41,782 nucleotides of DNA from Prolixibacteraceae bacterium UBA6029 (GTDB lineage Bacteria > Bacteroidota > Bacteroidia > Bacteroidales > Prolixibacteraceae): NCBI GenBank assembly GCA_002429385.1, contig DIZL01000068.1, positions 1-41,782 of the forward strand, given 5' to 3'. The notes beneath the pieces were generated by a model. That model saw only the letters and a list, made by a program, of their open reading frames with translations, was not told the origin of the DNA and did not search any database. The translations under genes and the position numbers were made by a program. Within the stretch, counting starts at the first letter, position 1; the number at the start of each line of letters is the position of its first letter. Below are positions 16,391 to 25,304 of the stretch, one piece after another.

Positions 16391-19141
16391 ATGATCCATC
16401 GAATCAATCTTCTTTTCTGGCTGGTAGCTGTTTATCAGATAAGCTTTGCACAGATTACAACCAATCCTGCACTGCCAGCTCAAAATCAGGGAGTAACCAT
16501 TACTTTTGATTCGTCAAAAGAATCCAGGCTTGGATTGTTTACCGGGGATTTATATGCACATACCGGGGTATATGTAGCCGGCAACACCAACTGGCAACAT
16601 GTAATTGGTGCATGGGGAAACAATGCTGTACAGCCCAAGTTGACCAATAAAGGGAATGGAATTTATGAACTGGTTATCAGCCCTGATATTAATACCTTTT
16701 ATTCCATTTTGCCTGGGGAAACAGTTACCTCAATGAATTTTGTCTTTCGTTCGGCTGATGGTACCAAACAAACCAACGATCTTTTTGTCAATGTTTATGT
16801 CCAGGGGTTAAACGTCAGCATAAGCTCTCCTGCCAGGATCAATATATTTGAGAAAAACCAGTCCTTTACTTTCACTGCTTCAGCATCAGCTAGCTCAGAC
16901 CTGGTACTCTACCAGAACAATCAGCAAATCGCTGCCCAAACCGGAACATCTATTACCCAAAATATAAGCATTCCCAATGCCGGAGATTACTGGCTAAAGG
17001 TAAAAGCCACACAGAATACAACTGTGAAACTTGACTCGGTCTATATATGCATCCGCGAAACAACAACCAATGAAAGCAGGCCAGCCGGCTTACTTACAGG
17101 CATTAATTATATCGACAACCAGTCCGCCACTCTAATTATTTATGCACCCTACAAGAATTACATTTTTGTGACCGGTGATTTTAATAAATGGTATCCTGAG
17201 AATAGCTTTCAGATGAAGAAAGACGGCGACTATTTCTGGTTGACTATAGGAAATCTGACCCCTCAAAAAGAATATATCTATCAATACCTGATTGACGGAA
17301 ATCTGCAGGTCGCCGATGCCTATACCGACAAGGTCTCTGATTCGGACGATCAATACATACCGTCAACGATATACCCTAACCTGATTCCATATCCTGCCGG
17401 AAAGGCCGTCGACAGAGCTTCGGTACTTCAATCCGGACAGACACCTTACGCGTGGACGACAACCACTTACTCCGTTCCCCAGCAAAGTAAGCTTTCGATA
17501 TACGAATTGCTGATCCGTGACTTCACTGCAGACCAGACCTATAGCGGTGTGAAAAACAATCTCCCTTATCTGAAAAGACTGGGCATCAATACCATTGAGT
17601 TGATGCCCTTCAGTGAGTTTGAAGGAAACAGCAGCTGGGGCTATAATCCGAATTTCTATTTCGCTCCTGATAAGGCTTACGGAACAAAGAACGACCTGAA
17701 GGCCCTGATTGACGAATGTCACAAGCAAGGATTTATCGTTGTACAGGATATAGTATTGAACCATTCGTATGGTTCAAATCCCATGGTTAAAATGTATTGG
17801 AACTCCGCCCTGAACCAACCAGCTGCCAATAATCCATGGTTCAACCAGACTTCTCCCAACCCGGTATATAGCTGGGGCAACGATTTTAATCATACGAGCC
17901 AGGCCACCAAAGATTTTGTCGACCGGGTGACTAAATACTGGATGACTGAGTACAAAATAGACGGTTACCGGTTCGATTTCTCCAAAGGCTTCACCAATAC
18001 CCCTGGTGACGGCTATGCCTTTGATCCTTCACGTATTGCCATCCTCGAACGAATAGCAGGGAAAATATGGGAGGTTAATCCGAAGGCACTTGTCATATTG
18101 GAACATTTTACTGCCAACAACGAAGAACAGGAATTGACAGCTTACGGCAATGGTATGATGGTGTGGGGAAATGCCAATTCGGCCTTTTCGGAAGCTGCGA
18201 TGGGATATAGCAATTCCAATAAATCTGATCTCAGCGGAGCATCCTACCATGTACGCGGATTCTCGAAACCCGGCCTGGTGGCTTATATGGAAAGCCACGA
18301 CGAGGAGAGGCAGATGTACAATACACTTAACTACGGCAACTCTCTGGGGGCATACAACACCAAGGATCTGACCACTGCGCTCCAGCGGAGCCAGATGGCT
18401 GCAGCCTTCTTTCTTTCGCTTGCAGGACCTAAAATGATCTGGCAGTTTGGTGAACTGGGATATGATTATTCGATTAATACCTGCCAGGACGGCTCCATTA
18501 ACAATAACTGCAGGACATACCCCAAACCATTGCATTGGGATTACCTCAACAATTCCGACCGCTTAAAATTGTTTGATGTGTATTCTGCTATGTTGCGCCT
18601 GCGCTCACAATTCGATGTATTTACTTCAGGACAGGAGACTCTGGCGGTAAACGGAGATATCAAGAAGATACAACTTAGTCTGAACAATCAGAATATCACC
18701 CTGATGGGTAATTTTGGAATGAGCCTGAATACAATCACTCCTAATTTTCAGCATACAGGTACCTGGTATGAATTCTTCACCGGAAACGAGCTTTCGGTTA
18801 CTGACTTAAATGCCAATCTTCTTCTGAATCCAGGAGAGTACCGCCTGTACAGTGATCAGAAACTACCTGCATTCAAGGATCTTGCAACAAGTGTTTCGGG
18901 AAGTTTTCCCCAATCGGGTTTGCATATATACCCAAATCCGGTTACCGATAAACTGCAGGTAGAATCTTCAATAACGGTTCAGAATATTGAACTTTACTCC
19001 ATCGATGGGAAAGTCGTTTACCAGTCAAAGCCAAATACGAACAACATAAGCATAAGCTTAAATCATCTGAAAACTGGTATTTATTTTCTCCGTGTTCAGA
19101 CGAACAATCAACTTTTCACAGAAAAAATCGTAAAAGAATAA
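16391..19141 (+). CDS. Secreted GH13 alpha-amylase with T9SS sorting domain
   Basis: A 916-residue glycoside hydrolase starting at ATG 16391, which gives a compact signal peptide ending ISFAQ. Upstream in-frame starts would add 27 residues and spoil the signal. Ig-like domains occupy about 20-225. A CBM48-like E-set domain is at about 240-330 (IIYAPYKNYIFVTGDFNKWY). The GH13 barrel has region I DIVLNH, nucleophile Asp529 (YRFDFSKG), acid/base Glu571 (VILEHF) and His636-Asp637 (MESHDEER), so the triad is complete. The C-terminal 70 residues (IYPNPVTDKLQVE, LKTGIYFLRV, EKIVKE) form a type A T9SS sorting domain, so it is exported by type IX secretion. It probably hydrolyses alpha-1,4-glucans for the SusCD importer. 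Confidence 0.93.
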   Translation: MIHRINLLFWLVAVYQISFAQITTNPALPAQNQGVTITFDSSKESRLGLFTGDLYAHTGVYVAGNTNWQHVIGAWGNNAVQPKLTNKGNGIYELVISPDINTFYSILPGETVTSMNFVFRSADGTKQTNDLFVNVYVQGLNVSISSPARINIFEKNQSFTFTASASASSDLVLYQNNQQIAAQTGTSITQNISIPNAGDYWLKVKATQNTTVKLDSVYICIRETTTNESRPAGLLTGINYIDNQSATLIIYAPYKNYIFVTGDFNKWYPENSFQMKKDGDYFWLTIGNLTPQKEYIYQYLIDGNLQVADAYTDKVSDSDDQYIPSTIYPNLIPYPAGKAVDRASVLQSGQTPYAWTTTTYSVPQQSKLSIYELLIRDFTADQTYSGVKNNLPYLKRLGINTIELMPFSEFEGNSSWGYNPNFYFAPDKAYGTKNDLKALIDECHKQGFIVVQDIVLNHSYGSNPMVKMYWNSALNQPAANNPWFNQTSPNPVYSWGNDFNHTSQATKDFVDRVTKYWMTEYKIDGYRFDFSKGFTNTPGDGYAFDPSRIAILERIAGKIWEVNPKALVILEHFTANNEEQELTAYGNGMMVWGNANSAFSEAAMGYSNSNKSDLSGASYHVRGFSKPGLVAYMESHDEERQMYNTLNYGNSLGAYNTKDLTTALQRSQMAAAFFLSLAGPKMIWQFGELGYDYSINTCQDGSINNNCRTYPKPLHWDYLNNSDRLKLFDVYSAMLRLRSQFDVFTSGQETLAVNGDIKKIQLSLNNQNITLMGNFGMSLNTITPNFQHTGTWYEFFTGNELSVTDLNANLLLNPGEYRLYSDQKLPAFKDLATSVSGSFPQSGLHIYPNPVTDKLQVESSITVQNIELYSIDGKVVYQSKPNTNNISISLNHLKTGIYFLRVQTNNQLFTEKIVKE

Positions 19142-19208
19142 AAGGTATATAATCGTAATTAATTATTATTATCTTTAAGCCACTTCATGGACTATAACAT
19201 ACGGAAAT

Positions 19209-20459
19209 ATGAAACGCATTTTCTTGATCCTGGTTATGGTTGGGATGGTTGGCTTGAGTTCTGCCATCCAACCGCCCCGAAAACCCTTCATTCAAATTAC
19301 GATTGATGGGAAAAGTTATAATAGCGGGGACATACTGACGGTTACACCAGGACAGAAAATGATGATTGCCGTTGAAATGGAAGGAGGAAGAAGAGATTAT
19401 TGCAAATTTCCTGAAACATATGCCGACATTACCAGCACCGCCCAAATCCTTTCGAGAGGATCAAATGGAATCAGCTATCTTTTAGATGATAAAAAAAACG
19501 AATGGAAATTACTTGGCGAAGAAGCCCTTTTTACCTCCGAAGATTTCCTTCAAATTAATATCAGGCCCGACCGAATGTCGGCTGAAGTGACTGTTTCGAC
19601 CGAAAAATTCCCTCAAACCTACCTGAAAATTTCGACAACGACCAAATGGCAATTCAATCAAAATGGCTCTCTGTCGGAAGAAACAAACCGGGCAGAAGGA
19701 ACGATTTACATCCAGATGGCAGGCCAGTCGGATGTTTGGTTCAAATCGGCCAATATTGAGGCTTCAGGCATCAGGAACGATTTGGTCAGGGATAAATTGA
19801 ATGAAGTTCAGGCAAGCTGCGACAGTATAGAAAAAAATTTCTACCGGCTCAACTTCAATGCCGTTCAGCAATCCATCCGGTCTCTTCAGACTGCGGTTGG
19901 TACACTTAAAACGACCATCGACCAGGTTAAAGCAGCAAACCAATCGTATCAAACCCAAGTACTTTTTATTGGAATTCCCAGCGACCATCCTTATGAGGCC
20001 ATTGACGTAATTGCAATGGTTAAAAAAAGCTGGATTGAATTTGAACCAGTAATGGGCGGATTAAAACAACAACTTGCAAAACTGCCGGCCCAATCCACCA
20101 GGGAAAACAAAGATCAGCTGATAAACATTATCAATAATTATATCGACTGGCAAAACAAATTGCCGAAAAATGCCTTCCAGATTATGCCACTTTTCATGCC
20201 CCGTCTAAAACAGGATGAGATTAAGCTTCCTGACAATCTGAATTTTACTCCCCAGGGAAAATCCATGGATAATTATCCACAGGCTATTTCCGATTTCAAT
20301 GCTTTTCTTGATAAGCGTATTCAGCAAATCCCCGATGAAATTGATAAGATAAATGCTATCCACACCCAGTTACAGGCCATTCGTTTGTTCGACCAGATGC
20401 TTCGAAGTTATTTCTCCTCCGTCAACTGGGCCGAATGGAAAAGCACCAGAGGCATTTAG
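19209..20459 (+). CDS. Secreted protein of unknown function
   Basis: A 416-residue protein with a signal peptide (RIFLILVMVGMVGLSSA, cleavage near residue 19). The N-terminal half is beta-rich and resembles a repeated Ig-like fold (FIQITIDGKSYNSGDILTVT). From about 185 to 300 it is helical with coiled-coil potential (LNEVQASCDSIEKNFYRLNF). No catalytic motif, lipobox or sorting domain is visible. It starts 67 bp after the amylase and may be cotranscribed with it, but no shared pathway can be inferred from sequence alone. I do not recognise the family. Confidence 0.7.
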   Translation: MKRIFLILVMVGMVGLSSAIQPPRKPFIQITIDGKSYNSGDILTVTPGQKMMIAVEMEGGRRDYCKFPETYADITSTAQILSRGSNGISYLLDDKKNEWKLLGEEALFTSEDFLQINIRPDRMSAEVTVSTEKFPQTYLKISTTTKWQFNQNGSLSEETNRAEGTIYIQMAGQSDVWFKSANIEASGIRNDLVRDKLNEVQASCDSIEKNFYRLNFNAVQQSIRSLQTAVGTLKTTIDQVKAANQSYQTQVLFIGIPSDHPYEAIDVIAMVKKSWIEFEPVMGGLKQQLAKLPAQSTRENKDQLINIINNYIDWQNKLPKNAFQIMPLFMPRLKQDEIKLPDNLNFTPQGKSMDNYPQAISDFNAFLDKRIQQIPDEIDKINAIHTQLQAIRLFDQMLRSYFSSVNWAEWKSTRGI

Positions 20460-20647
20460 AATTTACGGGCTGAGTTAATCAGTGAAATCGCTTTTAAAAA
20501 AGGCTAATTATATTGGCTGATTGAATATTTTGGCATTTCATTTTACCCCGAAGAGTCACCCACCAGTAAACCCCTTCAAAATGCTTGTTTGCGAAAAGAC
20601 CATCGGTTAAAGGGACTAATCGAAGGAATGCCCCTGTAAGGCAAGCC

Positions 20648-20678
20648 GGGTTCGGGTTCGGGAAGGGTTCGGGAGGGG
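20648..20678 (+). repeat. G-quadruplex-like tract
   Basis: Six runs of at least three G, at 20648-20650, 20654-20656, 20660-20662, 20665-20667, 20671-20673 and 20675-20678, with loops of one to three bases. This fits the standard intramolecular quadruplex rule. The tract can alternatively pair with the C-rich segment at 20804-20822 to form a long imperfect hairpin. Confidence 0.6.
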
Positions 20679-20727
20679 AATCCTTGGGTATTCCTTTTAT
20701 ATATCTGTACTATGACTGATCTGCAAC

Positions 20728-20757
20728 AGTACTAAAATTGGGATCTTAGTACTTTTG
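20728..20757 (+). promoter_or_regulatory. Palindrome overlapping a promoter-like -7 box, no gene downstream
   Basis: AGTACTAA (20728-20735) and TTAGTACT (20746-20753) form an 8-bp inverted repeat with a 10-bp spacer. The right arm overlaps TACTTTTG (20750-20757), an exact -7 consensus. No -33 match is found at 19 nt. It may control a small RNA or be a remnant. Confidence 0.35.
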
Positions 20758-21153
20758 TAAATCAATCATAGATTAATCTATCCGAAGCAAACACGACGCA
20801 ATACCCTCCCGGAACCCTTCCGTGTAGGTCGAAAGCTGGTCAATTGTTTCACTGAAGAATTTCTGAATGGATAGAAAATTGGAGTCCGGAGTAAAGGAGT
20901 TCATTGCTGCATCATTACTTCTGACTTTCGCATGAACTCATTTGTAGGACAAAGATAAATATTTTCTGGCAAAAAATGAATATTGAAAAGGAGAAGTTAT
21001 TTAAAACATCAAAAAAAGGGGAAAAGACCAAAGGCTGAACTGGATAATAGTTACAGATAAAAAATTCAGGAATATTAAAAGCGATTTCCCTACAGACTTA
21101 ATCCAAATCACAAAATCAGAACAATACAGCAGTAATAAACCTGTCGGAAAAGT

Positions 21154-22815
21154 TTATTTTCCTGCACGGTAAACCACCTCGCCCCCCAGCACGGTTTTTA
21201 CCACTTTTGCTTTCAGTACATCGCCTGCGTCGCATTTCATGATATCGGTGTCCATCAGCACAAAATCAGCCGATTTGCCTGCCTCAATGCTTCCCTTGTT
21301 CGTCTCTTCAAAACTGGCTTTAGCCGGCCAAAGGGTAATGGAACGCAAAGTTTGCTCTCTGGTCAGGGCATTTTCCATCTGAAAACCTCCTTCAGGTAAT
21401 CCCGCTGTGTTCTTCCTGAATGCAGATGCATAGAAGGTCAGCATGGGATTTATTCCCTCAACCGGGAAGTCCGTTCCATTGGGCAGCCATCCGTTTTGAG
21501 CCAGCAGTTGCTGATAGGCGTAAGCGTTCTTTATTCGTTCCGGCCCCAACCGTTTGTCAGCCCAAAGCATGTCGGAAGTAGCATGGGTCGCCTGAATGGA
21601 AGGAATTACCGAATACTTTCCAAACAGGTTCACGTCCTCTGGATCGACCATCTGTGCGTGTTCGATCCGCCAACGCCGGTCATTCGTTCCCTTCAGAATT
21701 TTCCCATAGATATTCAGGATCATACGGTTGGCGCCATCCCCAATGCAATGGGTAGCCACCTGAAAATTGGCATCATAGGCCCGCTGACCAATGGATTCAA
21801 AATAGGAAGAGGAGTTCATCGCCATTCCGTGGTTACCGGGTTCATCAGAATAATCGTTAATCAACAGTGCGCCTCGTGAACCGAGGGCTCCATCGGCGTA
21901 TAGCTTGATGGTACTGACCTGTAAGCGGTCGGTGATGTAGGGTCCCTCTTTCAGAAAATAGTCCAGATTTGTTTCACTGGGATTCATCATAGCGTTGATG
22001 CGTATCTTCAGTAAACTTTGCTTTTGAAGGGAGTCCATGAGCAGGATGGTTTCTTTTGGTAGTCCGCAATCAGTAACCGAAGTGAGACCCGCCTCCAGGC
22101 AATTCTTTTGAGCAGCCAGTAAAGCCTTTATTTTCAAATCAAGGGTTGGTTCAGGAATCCTGCTAAAGACCAGTTCTTTGGCATTGTCGATCAGCACACC
22201 GGTTGGCTGTCCGTTTTTCAGCAGCACCTCTCCCCCATCGGTTTTGGTTAAAGCGTTTATCCCTGCTTCCTGTAGCGCTTTTTTATTGCACCATGCCGCG
22301 TGACCATCGACCCTGATCAGGTAAACGGCCACATCAGGAAACAATTCGTTCAGGCGACTGTTATCGGGAAATTCCTTTTCGGCCCAGAGATTCTGATCCC
22401 AACCACGACCAAGCAACCACTTTTCTCCCGTTCCGATGGCTATCGGGATCAGATGATGCTCCTGAAGCTTTTTGTAAATGCCTTCCTTAGTGGTAATACC
22501 AGCCAGATCGGCATACTCCATCAGGTTCATTCCATAGCCGAAGAAATGACAATGTGCATCATTGAATCCCGGGTAAACCGGCTTTCCTCCACAATCGATT
22601 GTTTGAACGGAGGTATATTTTGAGCTTATCTCCTTATTGGTGCCAACGGCCAGAAACTGACCGTCCTTTACGGCAAAACTTTCGGCAACAACAAAGGAAT
22701 CGCTTACAGTATACACTTTGGCGTTGGTCACAATCAGGTCTGCTTTCATCTTTGGGAGATTACACGATATAACAAATAGGACCAGGATTAATGATATGGA
22801 TTGAATGATTCTCAT
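21154..22815 (-). CDS. Amidohydrolase family lipoprotein (YtcJ-like, amidohydrolase_3)
   Basis: A 553-residue metal-dependent hydrolase of the amidohydrolase_3/YtcJ type with lipobox VISC at Cys18. The N-terminal composite beta domain leads to metal-binding His88-x-His90 (NDAHCH). Other family markers are LLGRGWDQNLW, the VDGHAAWCNKKAL segment, KLYADGALGSRGA, the ATHCIGDGANR histidine and WRIEHAQMVDP, so the active site appears complete. The substrate is unknown. Residues from about 124 (LIPIAIGTGEKW) are encoded across a REP-like palindrome at 22431-22448 that fits the reading frame. It is monocistronic in appearance, 36 bp downstream of the toxin gene on the same strand. Confidence 0.9.
   Translation of the reverse strand: MRIIQSISLILVLFVISCNLPKMKADLIVTNAKVYTVSDSFVVAESFAVKDGQFLAVGTNKEISSKYTSVQTIDCGGKPVYPGFNDAHCHFFGYGMNLMEYADLAGITTKEGIYKKLQEHHLIPIAIGTGEKWLLGRGWDQNLWAEKEFPDNSRLNELFPDVAVYLIRVDGHAAWCNKKALQEAGINALTKTDGGEVLLKNGQPTGVLIDNAKELVFSRIPEPTLDLKIKALLAAQKNCLEAGLTSVTDCGLPKETILLMDSLQKQSLLKIRINAMMNPSETNLDYFLKEGPYITDRLQVSTIKLYADGALGSRGALLINDYSDEPGNHGMAMNSSSYFESIGQRAYDANFQVATHCIGDGANRMILNIYGKILKGTNDRRWRIEHAQMVDPEDVNLFGKYSVIPSIQATHATSDMLWADKRLGPERIKNAYAYQQLLAQNGWLPNGTDFPVEGINPMLTFYASAFRKNTAGLPEGGFQMENALTREQTLRSITLWPAKASFEETNKGSIEAGKSADFVLMDTDIMKCDAGDVLKAKVVKTVLGGEVVYRAGK
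22431..22448. repeat. REP-like palindrome inside a coding sequence
   Basis: TTCCGATGGCTATCGGGA differs by one base from the palindrome at 8574-8591. It lies within the amidohydrolase reading frame and encodes the IPIAIG segment. Confidence 0.65.
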
Positions 22816-22851
22816 GGGACTTCAAAATAAATCTTCTATTAATTGTTTCCT

Positions 22852-23154
22852 TTACTCTTTTACAAGCCAAATATGAGGGTTGCGAAAAGTACTTATTACT
22901 GACAATATTTCAACTGTTTGAGTTTCTTCGTTAATGTAAAAATGAATCAGGTAAGGGAATTTACTCACCAGGGCACAACGAATTTGTTTATAACGAATGT
23001 TATAAATATGAGGAGATATTTTAAGCATATCTATATGATTAACAATTGTATTGTGAAATAATTCACCTAATCCGACTTTCTGCTCGTCATACCAATTGAT
23101 AATTTCCTGAATGTCAGACATTGCTTCAGGTTTGTATTTCACCTTGTATTTCAT
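22852..23154 (-). CDS. ParE/RelE family toxin
   Basis: A 100-residue type II toxin of the ParE/RelE superfamily. It begins MKYKVKYKPEAMSDIQEIIN with the family helix WYDEQKVGLGELF. The central strand motif IRCALVSKFPYLIHFYINE and the C-terminal VEILSVISTFRNPHIW strand and tail are typical of the ParE-like plasmid-stabilisation group. It overlaps the upstream antitoxin gene by 4 bp (23151-23154), the classic order of antitoxin first with translational coupling. The target, gyrase or ribosome-bound mRNA, cannot be decided from sequence. Confidence 0.88.
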   Translation of the reverse strand: MKYKVKYKPEAMSDIQEIINWYDEQKVGLGELFHNTIVNHIDMLKISPHIYNIRYKQIRCALVSKFPYLIHFYINEETQTVEILSVISTFRNPHIWLVKE

Positions 23155-23387
23155 TTGAATTTCAGGGATTTTTTCCCCTCATCCCAGTCTAAAAGAGTAT
23201 CTGGATTATTCCTTACCTGATCAAATCGCTCCATTACCAACTTTTGATGTTCTTCTGGAATAGTATAGACATCAGCTTCTTTTTGCATGGCATAATCCAA
23301 CATGCTTTTAATCGCATTGATTAGTTTAATGTCATTCACTTGCTTAAACTGTTCTATAATAATTGATTTTTGTGCTTGAATATCCAT
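23151..23387 (-). CDS. Antitoxin of the ParE/RelE-type module
   Basis: A 78-residue protein beginning MDIQAQKSIIIEQFKQVND. A 6-residue longer form is possible from 23405 but the extra part is hydrophobic and unlikely. The N-terminal half is helical, and the C-terminal part, with EEHQKLVMERFDQVRNNPDT then LLDWDEGKKSLKFK, matches addiction-module antitoxins of the TIGR02574 type that are usually described with ParE-like toxins. It precedes the toxin with a 4-bp overlap. A -7 box lies upstream at 23437-23444. Antitoxins of this type normally repress their own operon, but no clear operator is visible. Confidence 0.82.
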   Translation of the reverse strand: MDIQAQKSIIIEQFKQVNDIKLINAIKSMLDYAMQKEADVYTIPEEHQKLVMERFDQVRNNPDTLLDWDEGKKSLKFK

Positions 23388-23436
23388 AATAATCAGAAAT
23401 ATCAATTAATTATCCAATTTGATACTTACACTTAAA

Positions 23437-23444
23437 CAAAGATA
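23437..23444 (-). promoter_or_regulatory. -7 box of the toxin-antitoxin operon
   Basis: On the minus strand this reads TATCTTTG, an exact match to TAnnTTTG, 49 bp before the antitoxin start. A matching -33 element is not clear. Confidence 0.4.
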
Positions 23445-23531
23445 AAAAATAAAAGGTTGAATCCCCTATCTTTCGTATTCCATTTGTTCCACAAAATAAC
23501 GCACAAAAAAGTTATTGGGCTAATAGTTACC

Positions 23532-24893
23532 TCACTTCACCACCACAGTCTTCACATTCACAAATTCGCGAATGCCATTCATTGATAATTCGCGTCCGTA
23601 GCCACTCTCCTTCACTCCGCCAAAAGGCAGTCGGGGATCTGATTTCACAAAGTCGTTCACAAAAACACAACCTGCTTCAAGGCCCTTTTCGGCCAGTATT
23701 TTGCCCTTTTCTCCATCAGAGGTAAAGATACCAGCCCCCAGACCAAATACGGTGTCATTGGCAATGCGAATGGCCTCCTCTTCGGTCTTGAACCTGTACA
23801 ACACAGCCACCGGTCCAAATAACTCCTCATGATAGGCAGGCATTCCCGGAGCTACATTTTCCAATACGGTTGGCGGATAGAAAGCAGCCTTTCCTTTCGG
23901 AATATACCCTCCCATCAAAACCCTTGCTCCCATCTTACGGCTTTTAACTACCTGCCGGTGCAGGTCATCGCGTAGGTCAGTCCGTGCCAGGGGACCAATA
24001 GTCGTTTTCGGATCAAGAGGATCGCCAAAGCCGGCCTCACCCATTAATCGCAGAAATTCCTTTTTATACGTTTCATAGATCTTATCGGCTACAATAAACC
24101 GCTTGGCGCCAATGCAACTTTGCCCCGCATTCAATAGCCTGCTGGTCACACACAGGCGGGCTGTCGTATTTATATCTGCATCTTCCAGTATCAGGTAAGG
24201 ATCACTGCCACCCAATTCGAGGACCGACTTCTTAAGCGCCGACCCTGCCACAGAAGCTACCTCCCTGCCTGCCGGAGTGCTTCCTGTTAAGGTAACGGCT
24301 TTGATCAGCGGGTTCTCAATCACTGCCTTTACCTCTGTCGAACCAATCAGTAAGGTTCTGAATACGTTCTCAGGAAACCCTGCCTCCCTGACAAGACGTT
24401 CAATAGCCAAGGCGCAACCCGACACATTCGATGCATGTTTCAAAACTCCCGTATTGCCTACCATCAAAGCAGGAGCCAGAAACCGGAATACCTGCCAGAA
24501 GGGGAAATTCCAGGGCATTACGGCCAAAACCGTCCCAATTGGCTGATACGATATATACGACTCCGAAGCTTCCGTCTGAATGGGCTCATTTCGCAGGAAA
24601 TCTTCGGCATTGCCGGCATAAAAGGCACAAACCAGGGCGCATTTTTCAATCTCGCCAAGGGCTTCACGTTTCACTTTTCCCATTTCCGAAACCATAATCC
24701 CGGCCAGCTCCTCTTTCTGCTCAAGCAATCTCGCCTGGAGGTTAATCATGAGCACTGAACGCTCTTCAAAGCGGCACTGCTTCCACCCCTGAAAAGCAGC
24801 ATCAACCTGCCTGATGATACCCTTTACCTCTGCGGAGGAATATTCCTGATAATTTCTGATGACTTCACCTGAATATGGATTGACTGATTGCAT
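23532..24893 (-). CDS. NAD(P)-dependent succinate-semialdehyde dehydrogenase
   Basis: A 453-residue aldehyde dehydrogenase, the length typical of the short Sad/GabD-like group. It has oxyanion Asn129 (MPWNFPFW), cofactor Lys152 (LKHASN), general base Glu226 (LELGGSDP) and nucleophile Cys260 (NAGQSCIGAKRF). The C-terminal EELFGPVA and PFGGVKESGYGREL motifs are also present. It should oxidise succinate semialdehyde or a related aldehyde to the acid in the cytoplasm. No GABA transaminase or transporter is adjacent. A -7-like TATTTTTG on the minus strand near 24913-24920 could serve it. The NAD versus NADP preference cannot be read reliably here. Confidence 0.88.
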   Translation of the reverse strand: MQSVNPYSGEVIRNYQEYSSAEVKGIIRQVDAAFQGWKQCRFEERSVLMINLQARLLEQKEELAGIMVSEMGKVKREALGEIEKCALVCAFYAGNAEDFLRNEPIQTEASESYISYQPIGTVLAVMPWNFPFWQVFRFLAPALMVGNTGVLKHASNVSGCALAIERLVREAGFPENVFRTLLIGSTEVKAVIENPLIKAVTLTGSTPAGREVASVAGSALKKSVLELGGSDPYLILEDADINTTARLCVTSRLLNAGQSCIGAKRFIVADKIYETYKKEFLRLMGEAGFGDPLDPKTTIGPLARTDLRDDLHRQVVKSRKMGARVLMGGYIPKGKAAFYPPTVLENVAPGMPAYHEELFGPVAVLYRFKTEEEAIRIANDTVFGLGAGIFTSDGEKGKILAEKGLEAGCVFVNDFVKSDPRLPFGGVKESGYGRELSMNGIREFVNVKTVVVK

Positions 24894-24970
24894 GGCTCAA
24901 ATATTTTATCCAAAAATACGAACTATTCCCATTACAAAAAATGACCTCACTCACTACCCCTAAAAAACAA

Positions 24971-25003
24971 ATCCCCCAGGGATTACCAAAAACCCTGGAG
25001 GAT
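24971..25003. terminator. Hairpin downstream of the pirin gene
   Basis: ATCCCCCAGGG (24971-24981) pairs with CCCTGGAGGAT (24993-25003) with one mismatch and an 11-base loop. No U-tract is attached. It may be a transcript-end structure or a mobile repeat. Confidence 0.4.
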
Positions 25004-25135
25004 TGCTCGAATCTTCATAACAACTGGAAAAAGTCATTAGTCATTGGAAAAGAGGAAAGAGAAAAATGGAATAAGGAAAACGGCTCCTCATTCCTCTTTC
25101 CTCTTTCCTAATTATCTCCCTTCTCTTCATAACGA

Positions 25136-25268
25136 ATAAGGTTAATAAGGTTGTGGTTTAAGGGGTTGACATGTGCTACTAAGGTTAAATTACAAAACAT
25201 AAGGTATGTCCAAAAATCCTGATTCGCACATTTTCTCACCTTCTCCCCATCGCCCCCTCGTTCCTCTT
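25136..25268. repeat. Diverged direct repeat, copy 1 (3' of pirin gene)
   Basis: Starts AATAAGGTTAATAAGG and ends CCCCATCGCCCCCTCGTTCC. It aligns with copy 2 at 26117-26263 over its whole length with many substitutions and small indels. Each copy lies immediately downstream of a minus-strand gene. Confidence 0.7.
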
Positions 25269-25269
25269 T

Positions 25270-25304
25270 CCCTTTTCCCTTTTCCCTTTTCCCTTTTCCC
25301 TTTT
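25270..25304. repeat. (CCCTTTT)5 tandem repeat
   Basis: Five perfect 7-bp units directly abutting the pirin stop codon (25305-25307). A complementary-sense (GGAAAAA)-type repeat of the same period is on the other side of the gene at 26065-26087. Confidence 0.85.

Larger units (their letters stand above)
20460..21153. other. 694-bp gap with G-quadruplex tract, palindromes and an orphan -7 box
   Basis: No plausible protein gene on either strand. It contains a six-run G tract at 20648-20678, a palindrome with a -7-like box at 20728-20757, a perfect 12-bp palindrome TAGATTAATCTA at 20769-20780, and a C-rich tract at 20804-20822 that is nearly complementary to the G tract. Confidence 0.6.
24894..25304. 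other. Repeat-filled gap between dehydrogenase and pirin genes
   Basis: 411 bp without a gene. It contains an 11-bp hairpin (24971-24981 with 24993-25003), a TCATTAGTCATTGG motif near 25036, one copy of a diverged direct repeat (25136-25268), and five CCCTTTT units (25270-25304) that abut the pirin stop codon. Confidence 0.6.

Noticed and set aside
17363..18535. Long open frames on the minus strand of the amylase gene
   Set aside because: They overlap a complete GH13 gene, show no domain and look like antisense shadow frames.
20460..21153. Short open frames in the gene-free gap
   Set aside because: None has a convincing start, length or protein-like composition.
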